From positions 1 through 64,000 of the forward strand of contig CAYXMM010000010.1 of the NCBI GenBank assembly GCA_964465945.1: a stretch of 64,000 nt of DNA. Direction: 5' to 3'. The DNA comes from JAJRPT01 sp964465945 (lineage in GTDB: Bacteria; Bacteroidota; Ignavibacteria; Kapaibacteriales; UBA2268). The notes beneath the pieces were generated by a model. That model was not told the DNA's origin, did no database searches, and saw only the letters and a list, made by a program, of their open reading frames with translations. Positions 1 to 8,779 of the stretch are shown in pieces. The position numbers and the translations under genes were made by a program. The stretch's first letter is position 1; each line of letters begins with the position of its first letter.

Positions 1-385
1 AAGTGAATTTAATTGAAATTGTACAAGCACATGGTTCATTATCTTTATTGCATAAGCAATTCCACATCTTTGTTGAGTTATTTAAGTCTTGTAGTATTTT
101 CGATTTTTGATAAATAACAATTTCTAAACCAGTTGCAGTTACTTGTGTAACTTCTATTGGACCACTATCAATAAAATTTAAACAAATTGGTAAATTTGCT
201 TTCATAGGATAAAGAGGTGCTTGCAATGAATTAGGAGAATCTGTACAAATTTGTTGTGTACTATTGGTTGAAAAATTACAAACAGTATATCTGTATTTTT
301 TATTTTGAGGGCAATAGTTAGTACAATCAATGGCATATATCTGATTTGACAAAATAAACATAAATAATATTATAAAAAATTTCAT
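1..385 (-). CDS. Partial exported protein of unknown function (3' end outside window)
   Basis: An open frame reads leftwards from an ATG at 385-383 and is still open at base 1, so only the first 128 residues are visible. The start is preceded by AGGAG at good distance. The protein begins with a typical short lipophilic signal peptide (MKFFIILFMFILSNQIYA) and continues with a Cys-containing mature part (motifs such as CTNYCPQ, NCLCN and CACT). The start lies only 9 bases after the stop of the upstream minus-strand gene, so the two are probably co-transcribed. I do not recognise a family. The exported location is inferred from the signal peptide alone. Confidence 0.7.
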   Translation of the reverse strand, partial: MKFFIILFMFILSNQIYAIDCTNYCPQNKKYRYTVCNFSTNSTQQICTDSPNSLQAPLYPMKANLPICLNFIDSGPIEVTQVTATGLEIVIYQKSKILQDLNNSTKMWNCLCNKDNEPCACTISIKFT

Positions 386-394
386 TTTGAACTC

Positions 395-1414
395 CTAAAA
401 ACTTTTAATTTGAGTAACTCTATTTTTAATAATATTTTTAAAAGTATTTAAAGGTAAATTATTTCCAATTGATTGAAACTCATCTGGTGGATAAACTACT
501 ATCCCATTAATAATTGGATACACTGTCCCCGTCCATGATTTGGCTACTCCTGGTCCTAAACTATAAAATAAATTATTCCCTTCACTACATATAATTACAT
601 AGTTAAGGCAAACTATATATTCTTCACCTTCTTTAGTCCACGGATTACCTTCATTATCTTTCATAGTCGGATTATTTAGCTCATTTCCATTTTCATCTAC
701 CATTATTCCAATATTGTCATCATCATAATCTTTACCCCTTCTCCATTCTTTTCTATACTCATATTGTAAACATGTATAATTACTTTCAAGTAACTTTTCA
801 ATTCCATTAGACATAGCATTTTGTGGGCTTTGAATAGAAATATCTATGCAATTCTTTTGTGGAAATCCCTTAAATAACTCAATAATTTCGCAATCGTCGA
901 TTACAACAGTTTTTGCATAAGATGCAGTAGGGTCATTTCGTTGAGTTTGATTTTTAACTTTTACATGTGCTATAATCTGTGACCCTAATATAAGTTGGTC
1001 TAAATCGGGTGAAGGCGAAACTTCCATAATTTTTAATAATACTTCTCTCTGGAAATCGTTTAAGTTTATATTATAAGGAATCATTGCACCAATAGGATAC
1101 TCCCGAGTATCTAAATAAACTTGAAATCCTATTGGATTTTCATCAACAATTGTATAATAAAATTTCATAATTTTTTTAATAGTATCATTATAAGTTTGCT
1201 TACTTAAAAAATACTTGACATAATCTAGTCTAACATTTTTAGCAATACTATCTAATGTATTATAGCCGAGGGTGTCTCCAGAAGTTAATGGTGGAATTGT
1301 GGTTAATTTATTAAAATCATAAGTTAAGCCATAGTAATCCTCGTAGCAAGGTGGTTGCTGTGAATTAAGATTAGCATAAAATATAATACTTAGAGTTATT
1401 AAAAAGTATTTCAT
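395..1414 (-). CDS. Exported protein of unknown function, possible NTR/OB-like domain
   Basis: 339 residues with an N-terminal signal peptide (MKYFLITLSIIFYANLNSQ). The middle has a pattern (IIAHVKVKN ... VVIDDCEIIELFKG ... EEYIVCLNY) that resembles the beta-barrel of tissue-inhibitor (NTR-like) or other small OB-fold modules in exported Bacteroidota proteins. There it typically reads as a barrel strand followed by an 'E-LKG' turn and a late 'YxVxL' strand. That resemblance is by eye only. An AGAGG ribosome binding site lies just upstream of the ATG. The next gene starts 9 bases downstream on the same strand, so they form a two-gene unit. No sorting domain is visible at the C-terminus. Confidence 0.7.
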   Translation of the reverse strand: MKYFLITLSIIFYANLNSQQPPCYEDYYGLTYDFNKLTTIPPLTSGDTLGYNTLDSIAKNVRLDYVKYFLSKQTYNDTIKKIMKFYYTIVDENPIGFQVYLDTREYPIGAMIPYNINLNDFQREVLLKIMEVSPSPDLDQLILGSQIIAHVKVKNQTQRNDPTASYAKTVVIDDCEIIELFKGFPQKNCIDISIQSPQNAMSNGIEKLLESNYTCLQYEYRKEWRRGKDYDDDNIGIMVDENGNELNNPTMKDNEGNPWTKEGEEYIVCLNYVIICSEGNNLFYSLGPGVAKSWTGTVYPIINGIVVYPPDEFQSIGNNLPLNTFKNIIKNRVTQIKSF

Positions 1415-1612
1415 AATTACCTCTGAGTTTTTATTAAATTAATAAAAATTACATAACACAAAATCAAGCAAAATAAATTCTAAGTGCCACTAAAAAAAAC
1501 AAATAAAAAAATACTTCAATTAATTTTGTCATCTAACAAAAGCAAATGTAAAACGATTTATTTTTTTTGCAAATTTTATTTAAAAAAATACAAATTTTTT
1601 TTTAATTGTGGA

Positions 1613-1633
1613 TAAGTTATTTTTAATAACTTA
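1613..1633. other. 9-bp perfect hairpin between the exported-protein gene and the PIN gene
   Basis: TAAGTTATT and AATAACTTA flank a 3-base loop. It lies in the roughly 295-base AT-rich spacer downstream of the PIN toxin gene and upstream of the 395-1414 gene (both minus strand). No run of T follows directly, so it could be a weak terminator for the toxin-antitoxin unit or an operator. The rest of the spacer (1415-1709) shows only AT-rich sequence that should contain the promoter of the downstream gene. Confidence 0.35.
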
Positions 1634-1709
1634 GTATTTATCTACTTATAATGATTTTGAAATAAAAAAATCCGATAGGAGAGAATCAAGCAAGATAGAA
1701 TACTTAAAA

Positions 1710-2123
1710 CTATTTATTTTCGTTTTGTAGCAAATTTAAGAATTGATTAAAATTAACAAATTCTACTTGCTTATAATTTTTCACATCTAAAAAATCTTTA
1801 TCGCCTGTTATTATATATTTTGAATCTGATTTTATAGCTATTTCAATTAAATAGTTATCCTCTGGATCCCTTAAAAATTGGAGTTCATTTTTTATACTAA
1901 CAAAATTCAAATTGTATTTAAAAAAGAAAATTAAATTATTAATATCTTTTTCTTTAATAAACTTGCTTATCTTAGGTTTTTTCATTGTATTAATTAATTC
2001 TACTAATTGTTTTTCACAAGTATAGACTTTAATATCATTTTGATTTATTATTTCTATTAAATTTTGAAAAGATTTACCAAATAAAAAGCTTATCCAAATA
2101 TTTGTATCAATTACTACTTTCAT
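1710..2123 (-). CDS. PIN-domain toxin of a toxin-antitoxin pair
   Basis: 137 residues forming a single PIN domain of the COG1569 type (putative toxin component, PIN family). The acidic residues expected to bind Mg2+/Mn2+ are present: D6 in VIDTNIW, E42, D89 in DPEDN and D108/D110 in TGDKDFL. PIN toxins are ribonucleases that cleave RNA when freed from their antitoxin. The gene begins 17 bases inside the end of the upstream small gene (2107-2322), the usual antitoxin-then-toxin arrangement with translational coupling. Length and motif spacing are normal, so the toxin looks intact. The RNA target cannot be deduced. Confidence 0.85.
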   Translation of the reverse strand: MKVVIDTNIWISFLFGKSFQNLIEIINQNDIKVYTCEKQLVELINTMKKPKISKFIKEKDINNLIFFFKYNLNFVSIKNELQFLRDPEDNYLIEIAIKSDSKYIITGDKDFLDVKNYKQVEFVNFNQFLNLLQNENK

Positions 2124-2322
2124 ACATCTGTTTTCTAGTTTCTTTAACTAGATTAATTATTTCATCTTCTGTAATCTCTATTTCTTTATTTTTAAGAATA
2201 AATTCTTTTAACCATTTAGATGTATTTATTTCATTCAAATATCGGACAAACTCTCCAAACTCAACTTCATTCAATTTGGATACTTCATTTTTTAAATATT
2301 CTATTTTACTTACTGCATTCAT
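2107..2322 (-). CDS. Antitoxin partner of the PIN toxin
   Basis: 71 residues, mostly helical and charged, with alternating Lys/Glu (for example EITEDEIINLVKETRKQMYE). It precedes and overlaps the PIN-domain gene by 17 bases on the same strand, the standard layout of type II toxin-antitoxin operons. No clear ribbon-helix-helix or AbrB motif is visible, so the DNA-binding type is not assigned. Its role is inferred from size and position: it should bind the toxin through its C-terminal helix and repress its own operon. Confidence 0.7.
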   Translation of the reverse strand: MNAVSKIEYLKNEVSKLNEVEFGEFVRYLNEINTSKWLKEFILKNKEIEITEDEIINLVKETRKQMYESSN

Positions 2323-2429
2323 TGTAAAACTAACTACGTTATTAATGTTTTTTTATTTTAATTCTTGCCATTTATTTGCAATTAAATAATATTTAAATTT
2401 TTAGTTTCTGAATCTTCCATACTGATTTT

Positions 2430-3533
2430 TCATTTTTTGCCAGATTTAACAATTTCATAAAAATCGTCAAAAACTTGAATATTTGATTCATTAGGTCCAG
2501 GTGAAGCTTCGGGGTGATACTGCACCGAGCAGATTGGTAAAGTTTTATGCCGCATACCTGCTACAGTATTATCAAATAAATTTTCCCAAGTGATCTCCCA
2601 GTCAGAATTTGCCAAAACTTTCTCTTTTGAAATTGCATAGTTATGATTTTGCGATGTAATATATACTTTTCCATTAGGGTGATATAGAACAGGATGGTTA
2701 CCTCCGTGATGTCCGAAAGGCATTTTATAGGTATCTAAGCCAAAACTTTGTCCTATTAATTGATGTCCGAAACAAATCCCAATTAGAGGAATTTTATCTT
2801 CAACAAATTTAATCACATATTTTTCTATTTCTTTAACAATTCTTGGGTCGCCAGGACCATTAGAAATAAACACACCATCGAAATCAATTTCAGCAATTCT
2901 TTGGTCGAACTTATCATCAAAAGGAACAAGATAAATTTTTGAATAATAACGCTTTAAATCTTCAATTATATTAGATTTAATTCCGAAGTCAATGGCAAGA
3001 ATATTTAAGTTAGATTCTTGGTTGCCTTCAAAAACTTGAACTTGATCATTAATAACTAATTTATACATATCGACATCAGAAATAGAAGGGGAGTTATGTA
3101 CCATATTTAAAAATACTTCTGGGTTTAAAAACTCGGTTGTAATGCCACCTTTCATTGCCCCAGTTGTTCTAATTTGTTTAGTTAAAGCACGGGTATCTAA
3201 CTTATGAATACCCATTTTATTCTGAGATTCAAGAAAATCTTTGAGTGTGGTTTCAGATCTAAAATTACTTACTACATTAGAATATTCTCTTACAATCATC
3301 GCTTCGGCGTTAATTTTGGAAGATTGCTGGTCTTTGTTTGTAATGCCATAATTTCCAATAAGTGGATAAGTAAAAAGAACAGCTTGCCCTTTATAAGAAG
3401 GGTCAGTCAGAATTTCCTCATATCCAGTCATAGCGGTATTAAACACGAACTCAGCAAAAAGAGTGCCTTCGGAGGCGAAAGTATATCCAAAATCATAGTA
3501 GCCATTTTCGAGTGCGATGAGAGCTTTTTTCAT
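2430..3533 (-). CDS. carA: Carbamoyl-phosphate synthase small (glutaminase) subunit
   Basis: 367 residues from the ATG at 3533-3531, the normal family length. It hydrolyses glutamine and delivers ammonia to CarB for carbamoyl phosphate, feeding pyrimidine and arginine synthesis. Residues 1-150 are the CarA-specific N-domain (MKKALIALENG, TGYEEILTDPSY). The class I glutamine amidotransferase domain follows, with nucleophile C254 in GICFGHQ and the H340/E342 pair in SVQYHPEAS. A longer reading from a GTG at 3566 is possible. However, that GTG overlaps the last base of a good Bacteroidota -7 element and would lie ahead of the transcript start, so the internal ATG is preferred. carB is not in the window. 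Confidence 0.95.
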   Translation of the reverse strand: MKKALIALENGYYDFGYTFASEGTLFAEFVFNTAMTGYEEILTDPSYKGQAVLFTYPLIGNYGITNKDQQSSKINAEAMIVREYSNVVSNFRSETTLKDFLESQNKMGIHKLDTRALTKQIRTTGAMKGGITTEFLNPEVFLNMVHNSPSISDVDMYKLVINDQVQVFEGNQESNLNILAIDFGIKSNIIEDLKRYYSKIYLVPFDDKFDQRIAEIDFDGVFISNGPGDPRIVKEIEKYVIKFVEDKIPLIGICFGHQLIGQSFGLDTYKMPFGHHGGNHPVLYHPNGKVYITSQNHNYAISKEKVLANSDWEITWENLFDNTVAGMRHKTLPICSVQYHPEASPGPNESNIQVFDDFYEIVKSGKK

Positions 3534-3565
3534 TATATTTTTTCCGATTGGTATATTATCAGACA

Positions 3566-3598
3566 CAAAATTAAAAAAAATAAGTAGTTTAATTAAAA
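3566..3598 (-). promoter_or_regulatory. Predicted Bacteroidota-type promoter of carA
   Basis: Read on the minus strand, TTTT, 21 bases, then TAATTTTG, close to the Bacteroidota consensus TTTG-N19/21-TAnnTTTG. The transcript would start about 7 bases further, giving a leader of roughly 25-30 bases to the ATG at 3533. This rules against the upstream GTG as start codon. Confidence 0.45.
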
Positions 3599-3735
3599 TT
3601 TTTATGTTTTTTTAATGATTAAGTAATAATACTGAAAAAATTTTCATTTTTTCGATTTAATTTCGCTTATTGGGAAAAGTATGGTATCAAAATTGCCTTA
3701 AAAATTAAAAAAAGTTAATAAAATGAAAATTTATT

Positions 3736-3785
3736 AACAATTTTGCAATAATAATTGTTGAAAAAAAGATTTTTTTTTAATTTTA
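3736..3785 (+). promoter_or_regulatory. Candidate promoter and operator of the fibre operon
   Basis: ATTG at 3754-3757, 20 bases, then TAATTTTA at 3778-3785 is a one-mismatch-per-element fit to the Bacteroidota promoter. An inverted repeat AACAATT (3736-3742) / AATTGTT (3753-3759) overlaps the -33 element and could be an operator. If used, transcription would begin near 3792, just past a GTG at 3787. Confidence 0.35.
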
Positions 3786-3834
3786 GGTGCTAAACTATAT
3801 AAAAATCAATTTATTAATAAAAATTGGTATAAAA

Positions 3835-6829
3835 TTGAAACAAATTATTTTTATATTACTTCTACTTTTGGGATTGAATTTATATTCTCAACAGGACGGA
3901 TTGATAATATCGAACACTGGGACAGACCCTGATATCAATGTTTCTGCGATATTGGAATTGATTTCAATAGACAGAGGGGTTTTAATTCCAAGGTTAACGA
4001 CAGTGCAAAGAGATGCAATAACTGTCGGTGCAAGCCAGAATGGATTGGTAGTATTTAATACTGATGAAGGAAAATTTCAGTATTATTTGCATTCTATACT
4101 AGCTTGGGTTTCAATCACACCAAACGGATTGAGTGGAACAGGAAATAGTAATCAAATCGCATTCTTTACTGGTGGGAGTAATTCAACAACATTAACAAGT
4201 AGTGACGGACTTTATTACAATCCATCAAGCACATTCTTAGGAATAGGGACTTCATCACCAGCGTATAACTTAGACGTTCTTGGAACTGCAAGAGTTGGAG
4301 GAGAAGGCACAAGCGGGACAATCATTCTCACTTCTGACCAATCTCCAACAAATTTTGATGCTTTTATAACAGCAAGCCCTGTTAGTACTGAAAATACTTC
4401 ATTTATTTTGCCACCTGATAATGGGACAGCGGGATATACGTTAGTTACTGATGGGAATGGGAATTTAACGTGGTCAGATACGCCTGAAATTAGTCAAGAT
4501 GCTATAAATACTTCCGGAGTTCAAGGAGGTATTTTGTTTAATAATAGTGGAACAATGACTACCGCCGACGGCATAACAATAGATAATTCAAGCACATTCT
4601 TAGGAATAGGGACACAAAACCCAGAGCAGGCGCTTGATGTAGCGAATGGAATGATAAAAACGGGTGATGCGAATAATACCGATGGTGGTCTATTAATAGA
4701 AAATAATTCAAGTAGTTTTACAGCATACTTATTAGCTGCAGAGCCAATGACAGCGAGTGTAAGTTTTACATTACCAGCGAATAACGGCACACCGGGAAGT
4801 TATTTAACAACTGACGGAAGCGGTAACTTAGTCTGGACTGACCCAGGAACACAAACTGACTTCGTAATAGATGCAGGTGGTGTAGCAACACAATTAGCAG
4901 TATTCGATGGTTCTAACACAATCAACGGCACAGCATTATATTATGATAACTCAACAAGTTTCTTAGGAATAGGTGTTCCGAACCCAACACAAGCCCTTGA
5001 TGTATCTGGAAATATATTATCAAGCGGAACGGTAAGTGCAGTAACAGGTTCATTCACAAATTTAGTTACGAACGGCTTTAGTTCAGCAAATGCGACATTT
5101 ACTAACTTAAATGTAACTAATAACTTAACAGCGAGCAATGGAACAATAACAACATTGCAATCGAATACATTTACTCTTGACGGAGCGAATGGCAGTATAA
5201 AAATGTATGTACCGGACGGGTTAAACACAGATATAACAATGGCATACCCGATAAATGATGGTGATGCAGGTCAGTTTTTACAAACCGACGGCTCAGGTAA
5301 TTTAAGTTGGGCAAGTCCAGTGCTCGATATAAGCAGTATAACAATCACAAACGGCACAAATGGTGGCTTGATGTATAATAACTCAGGCACATTAACCAAT
5401 TTTGACGGCATAACAATAGATAATTCAAGCACATTCTTAGGAATAGGGACACAAAACCNNNNNNNNNNNNNNNNNNNNNNNNNNNNNNNNNNNNNNNNNN
5501 NNNNNNNNNNNNNNNNNNNNNNNNNNNNNNNNNNNNNNNNNNNNNNNNNNNNNNNNNNCAGGAACAAGTGGTCAAGTATTAATGACTGATGGAGCAGGAA
5601 GTTTGTCTTGGACAAATCAGCCAGCGCTTACAACTTATGTATCTGATGCCGGAGGAGCAGCAACACAATTAGCAGTATTTACTGGTTCAAATACAATCAC
5701 AGGAACAGCCTTATATTATGATAATAGTACCAGTTTCTTAGGAATAGGCGTTCCAAATCCAACACAAAAATTAGATGTAAGTGGAAACATAAAATCAAGC
5801 GGAACAATAAGCGCTCCAACAGGTTCATTCACAAATTTAGTTACAAGTGGAACAGCAACATTTACTAATTTAAGTGTTACAAATAATTTAACCGCAACAA
5901 ATGGAACATTCACAAACTTAAATGCAACAAATACATTAGAAGTAGGAACAAACTCAACAGCAGGAACATTTAGTATAAATGACGGCAGTGGCAATAGTGT
6001 AAACTTAGTTACAAACTCAGGAATGACAGGAGATGTTAATTTTACATTACCAGCAAATGCAGGAACAAGTGGTCAAGTATTAATGACTGATGGAGCAGGA
6101 AGTTTGTCTTGGACTACTGTTGGTGGAGGTGCTGGAACCGTTGACACTGATGGGAATGGTGCAAATGGAAGAGTAGCTATATGGACTAACTCAGGAACTC
6201 TAACAGGAACATCGCAGTTATTTTATAACACATCTACAAATCGCTTAGGCATTAATAATTCATCACCATCTTATACCTTAGATGTTGGTGGGGCTGCTAA
6301 TTTTGGTTTGAATGGAACAAGTGGTTCTATTACTTTGTATTCTGAACAAGGTGGTACAGATTATAATTTAACTTTAATGCCTTCTAACACTATGACTGCG
6401 AATTTAGCATTCAAGCTACCTGGAAATTATGGAACTAGTGGACAAGTATTAAAAACAGATGGTGCAGGGCAAATGTATTGGGCTAGTTCTGGTTCGAGTG
6501 GAGGCACAATTTACAGTGTCGGTAGTGTAACTTTATCAACTGACCAGAATGATTATGTTGTTGATTTTACTAAAACAATTATTCGTATTAATGCTACGTC
6601 TAATATGGTTATTACTGGGATAGATGCTTCAACTGCAACTGATGGACAAATGATTATTATTTCGAGTGTTGGAACTAGTAGAGTGAGGATTAGAGAACAA
6701 AATACTGGTTCATCTGCAGCTAATAGATTTATTACTGGTGTTGGTAATATTGATTTATATACAAATGGTATAGCTGCTTTTATTTATGACGCAACTACAC
6801 AAAGATGGAGATTAATCTCTACAAGTTAA
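3835..6829 (+). CDS. Exported repeat-built fibre-like protein, interrupted by an assembly gap
   Basis: The first gene of the fibre block. Reading frames on both sides of the 100-N gap (5459-5558) encode the same repeat family, so this is one gene; the frames rejoin if the true gap length is a multiple of three. A TTG at 3835 gives a clean signal peptide (KQIIFILLLLLGLNLYSQ). An upstream GTG at 3787 would sit at the predicted transcript start. The mature protein repeats a unit of about 80-100 residues: FLGIGTxxP...LDVxG, then a beta-strand run, then SFTLPANNGTxGxxL, TDGSGNLxW. The C-terminus (from about 6500) is a separate beta-rich domain without the S74 chaperone of its neighbours. An adhesin or fibre subunit on the cell surface is inferred. 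It ends 18 bases before the next gene. Confidence 0.75.
4567..5458 (+). repeat. Internal repeats of the fibre-like gene; 55-bp exact copies at both ends
   Basis: Bases 4567-4621 and 5404-5458 are identical over 55 bases and diverge immediately before; the second copy ends at the N run. They belong to the larger repeat unit encoding the FLGIG...SFTLP modules. The downstream edge of the gap behaves the same way: 5559-5613 equals 6060-6114 over exactly 55 bases. Confidence 0.85.
5459..5558. other. Assembly gap of 100 N
   Basis: Exactly 100 N, a conventional placeholder for an unknown length. It lies inside the repeat array of the 3835-6829 gene and is flanked on each side by a 55-base exact repeat, so an unknown number of repeat units is missing. 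Frame continuity requires the missing length to be a multiple of three. Confidence 0.95.
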
Positions 6830-6847
6830 TGAGAAAATGAGGTTATT

Positions 6848-8779
6848 ATGAAATATTTAATTTTGATTTATATAGCAATGATTTCAATATCACCATTGAT
6901 ATTAAACTCACAAGTTTATAAAGATGTGTATTCAAATGGGATTTATATGTTATCTAATGAAGATGATCCTGCTAGTTTAGTCAAGTGGGTTTCGCCGACT
7001 ATAAATTCGACAGTTACTTTTACATTACCTCCTAATTTTGGCAATGCTGGCTATGCAATGACTTCCTTAGGAAATGGAACGTTAACTTGGACTGATATTA
7101 GTCAGGTTGTTGGCGCTTCTGCGGGTTCAACAGGGCAAATTCAATTTAATAATTCTGGAGTTTTTGGTGCGTCTTCAAACTTATATTGGAATAAAAATAA
7201 TTTGAGATTAGGTGTCGGAACTAGCTCACCATCATTTTCAATTGATGCAACAAAAAGTATAGGCGTTAATTTAGATAATACAAATGGTGGAATTGCATTG
7301 TATTCGGAGCAGGGAGCTACTGATTACACCTACTATATAACTGCACCTGCAAATTTAACAAGTTCTTTAACTTTTACTTGGCCTTCGAATTTTACAGCAG
7401 CTAATCAAGTAATAACCACAACTGGTAACGGCAATCTATCATGGTCAACTTCATGGGCTGGTACTAATGGAGATTGTGTGGGTCAAGGTGTCGAACCATC
7501 AACAACAGGTAATAATACTGCTTCTGGGGGAGATTCTTTTATAGGTGGAGGAACAAATAATGCTGTTACAGGCACTGGTACAAATGGATTTATAGGTGGA
7601 GGGACAAATAACACTGTAAGTGGTAGTAATTCTGGTATTTTAGCTGGGCAATATAATAGTGTTGGTAGTTCTGCAAGTAATTCAGCAATAGGTGGTGGTA
7701 GGTATAATTCAATGAATGGTAGCTATTGTATTATTTATGCTGGCGAATATAACTCAATTGGCACGAATGCTCAGAGTTCTTTAATTGGTGGTGGACGCTA
7801 TAATTATATTGATTCAAAATACTCTGTTATTGGAGCAGGGGAAAGTAATACAATTTCTTCTGGTTCTGATTACTCGTATATAGGGGCAGGAAAGACAAAT
7901 AATATTAAAAGTAATTCTCCTTTTTCTGCAATTCAAGCCGGTCAAAATAATACAATTGAATCAAGTAAGTCTTTTTCTACAATTGGCGCTGGTAACACTA
8001 ATAAAATTAATGCTTCTTATTCGTTTATAGGTTCCGGCGGGTATAATAATATTTCAGGATCATATTCAACTATTTTAGGTGGTGAAAGTAATACTATTTC
8101 TGGCAATTATAGTTTTATTGCTGGCGGATTAAGTAATACGGCATCAGGAAATTATGCAATTGCTTTAGGTAGAAATGCCGATGCAACTGGAAGTTATTCA
8201 GTTGCTTTTGGTAGAGATGCTAATGCTCTTCATAATGGTTCTTTCGTTTTTGCTGATGGTAACAGTGGTGGATTATCTTCTTCAACTATTAATCAAATGA
8301 CTATGAGGTTTACGAATGAAATTACTATGTATTCTAATAGTGGTAAATCACAAGGCGTTCGATTGACTTCAGGTCAAAGTAGTTGGAGCTCTATTTCTGA
8401 TAGAAATTTAAAGACAGATATATTGAATTTGAATCCTACGAAAGTATTAGAGAAAATTAGTGAATTGAATGTTTTTTCATGGGCATACAAAGGTTATGGA
8501 GATGAAGGAATTAGAAATTATGGACCAATGGCGCAAGATTTTTATACTCTATTTGGAACTGATAAATATGGTCATATAGGCACTGATAAAACTATTTCCT
8601 CAATTCACTTATCTTCAATTGGTATTGTCGGTGTTCAAGCATTAAAAGATTTAGTTTTAAAAAATAATATAAAAATTTCAGAATTAGAGTATAAAAATAA
8701 TAAATATAAAGAAAAACTTAAACAACTGAAAGAACTTAAAGATAAGCTTAAAATTAAATTTGAGGAGGAAGGAAAATGA
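6848..8779 (+). CDS. Exported fibre protein 1: YadA-like beta-roll repeats with C-terminal S74 chaperone domain
   Basis: 643 residues. After the signal peptide comes an N-terminal 'TFTLPPNFGNAGYAMTSLG' adaptor shared with the paralogs. Next is a long array of 14-24-residue repeats of the form FIGGGTNN-x-VSG-x-S, ending in classic YadA-head repeats (ALGRNADATGSYSVAFGRDA). The last 130 residues are a peptidase S74/endosialidase-type intramolecular chaperone: WSSISDRNLKTDI with S517, GPMAQDFYTLFG and GIVGVQAL, then a Lys/Glu coiled coil. In that family the domain folds a trimeric fibre and then cleaves itself at the conserved serine. Repeat loops here are rich in Ser, Gly and Thr. The stop overlaps the next start (ATGA). 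Confidence 0.85.
   Translation: MKYLILIYIAMISISPLILNSQVYKDVYSNGIYMLSNEDDPASLVKWVSPTINSTVTFTLPPNFGNAGYAMTSLGNGTLTWTDISQVVGASAGSTGQIQFNNSGVFGASSNLYWNKNNLRLGVGTSSPSFSIDATKSIGVNLDNTNGGIALYSEQGATDYTYYITAPANLTSSLTFTWPSNFTAANQVITTTGNGNLSWSTSWAGTNGDCVGQGVEPSTTGNNTASGGDSFIGGGTNNAVTGTGTNGFIGGGTNNTVSGSNSGILAGQYNSVGSSASNSAIGGGRYNSMNGSYCIIYAGEYNSIGTNAQSSLIGGGRYNYIDSKYSVIGAGESNTISSGSDYSYIGAGKTNNIKSNSPFSAIQAGQNNTIESSKSFSTIGAGNTNKINASYSFIGSGGYNNISGSYSTILGGESNTISGNYSFIAGGLSNTASGNYAIALGRNADATGSYSVAFGRDANALHNGSFVFADGNSGGLSSSTINQMTMRFTNEITMYSNSGKSQGVRLTSGQSSWSSISDRNLKTDILNLNPTKVLEKISELNVFSWAYKGYGDEGIRNYGPMAQDFYTLFGTDKYGHIGTDKTISSIHLSSIGIVGVQALKDLVLKNNIKISELEYKNNKYKEKLKQLKELKDKLKIKFEEEGK

Noticed and set aside
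2102..2389. 95-residue plus-strand frame over the antitoxin gene
   Set aside because: It lies antisense to the toxin-antitoxin pair, with low-complexity Ser/Phe/Leu content and no start signal.
3534..3566. GTG start for carA at 3566
   Set aside because: The codon overlaps the end of a -7 promoter element, so it would lie before the transcript start; the ATG at 3533 gives the normal family length.
5459..5589. Frameshift or pseudogene in the fibre-like gene
   Set aside because: The frame change coincides with a 100-N placeholder inside repeats; both sides encode the same repeat family.
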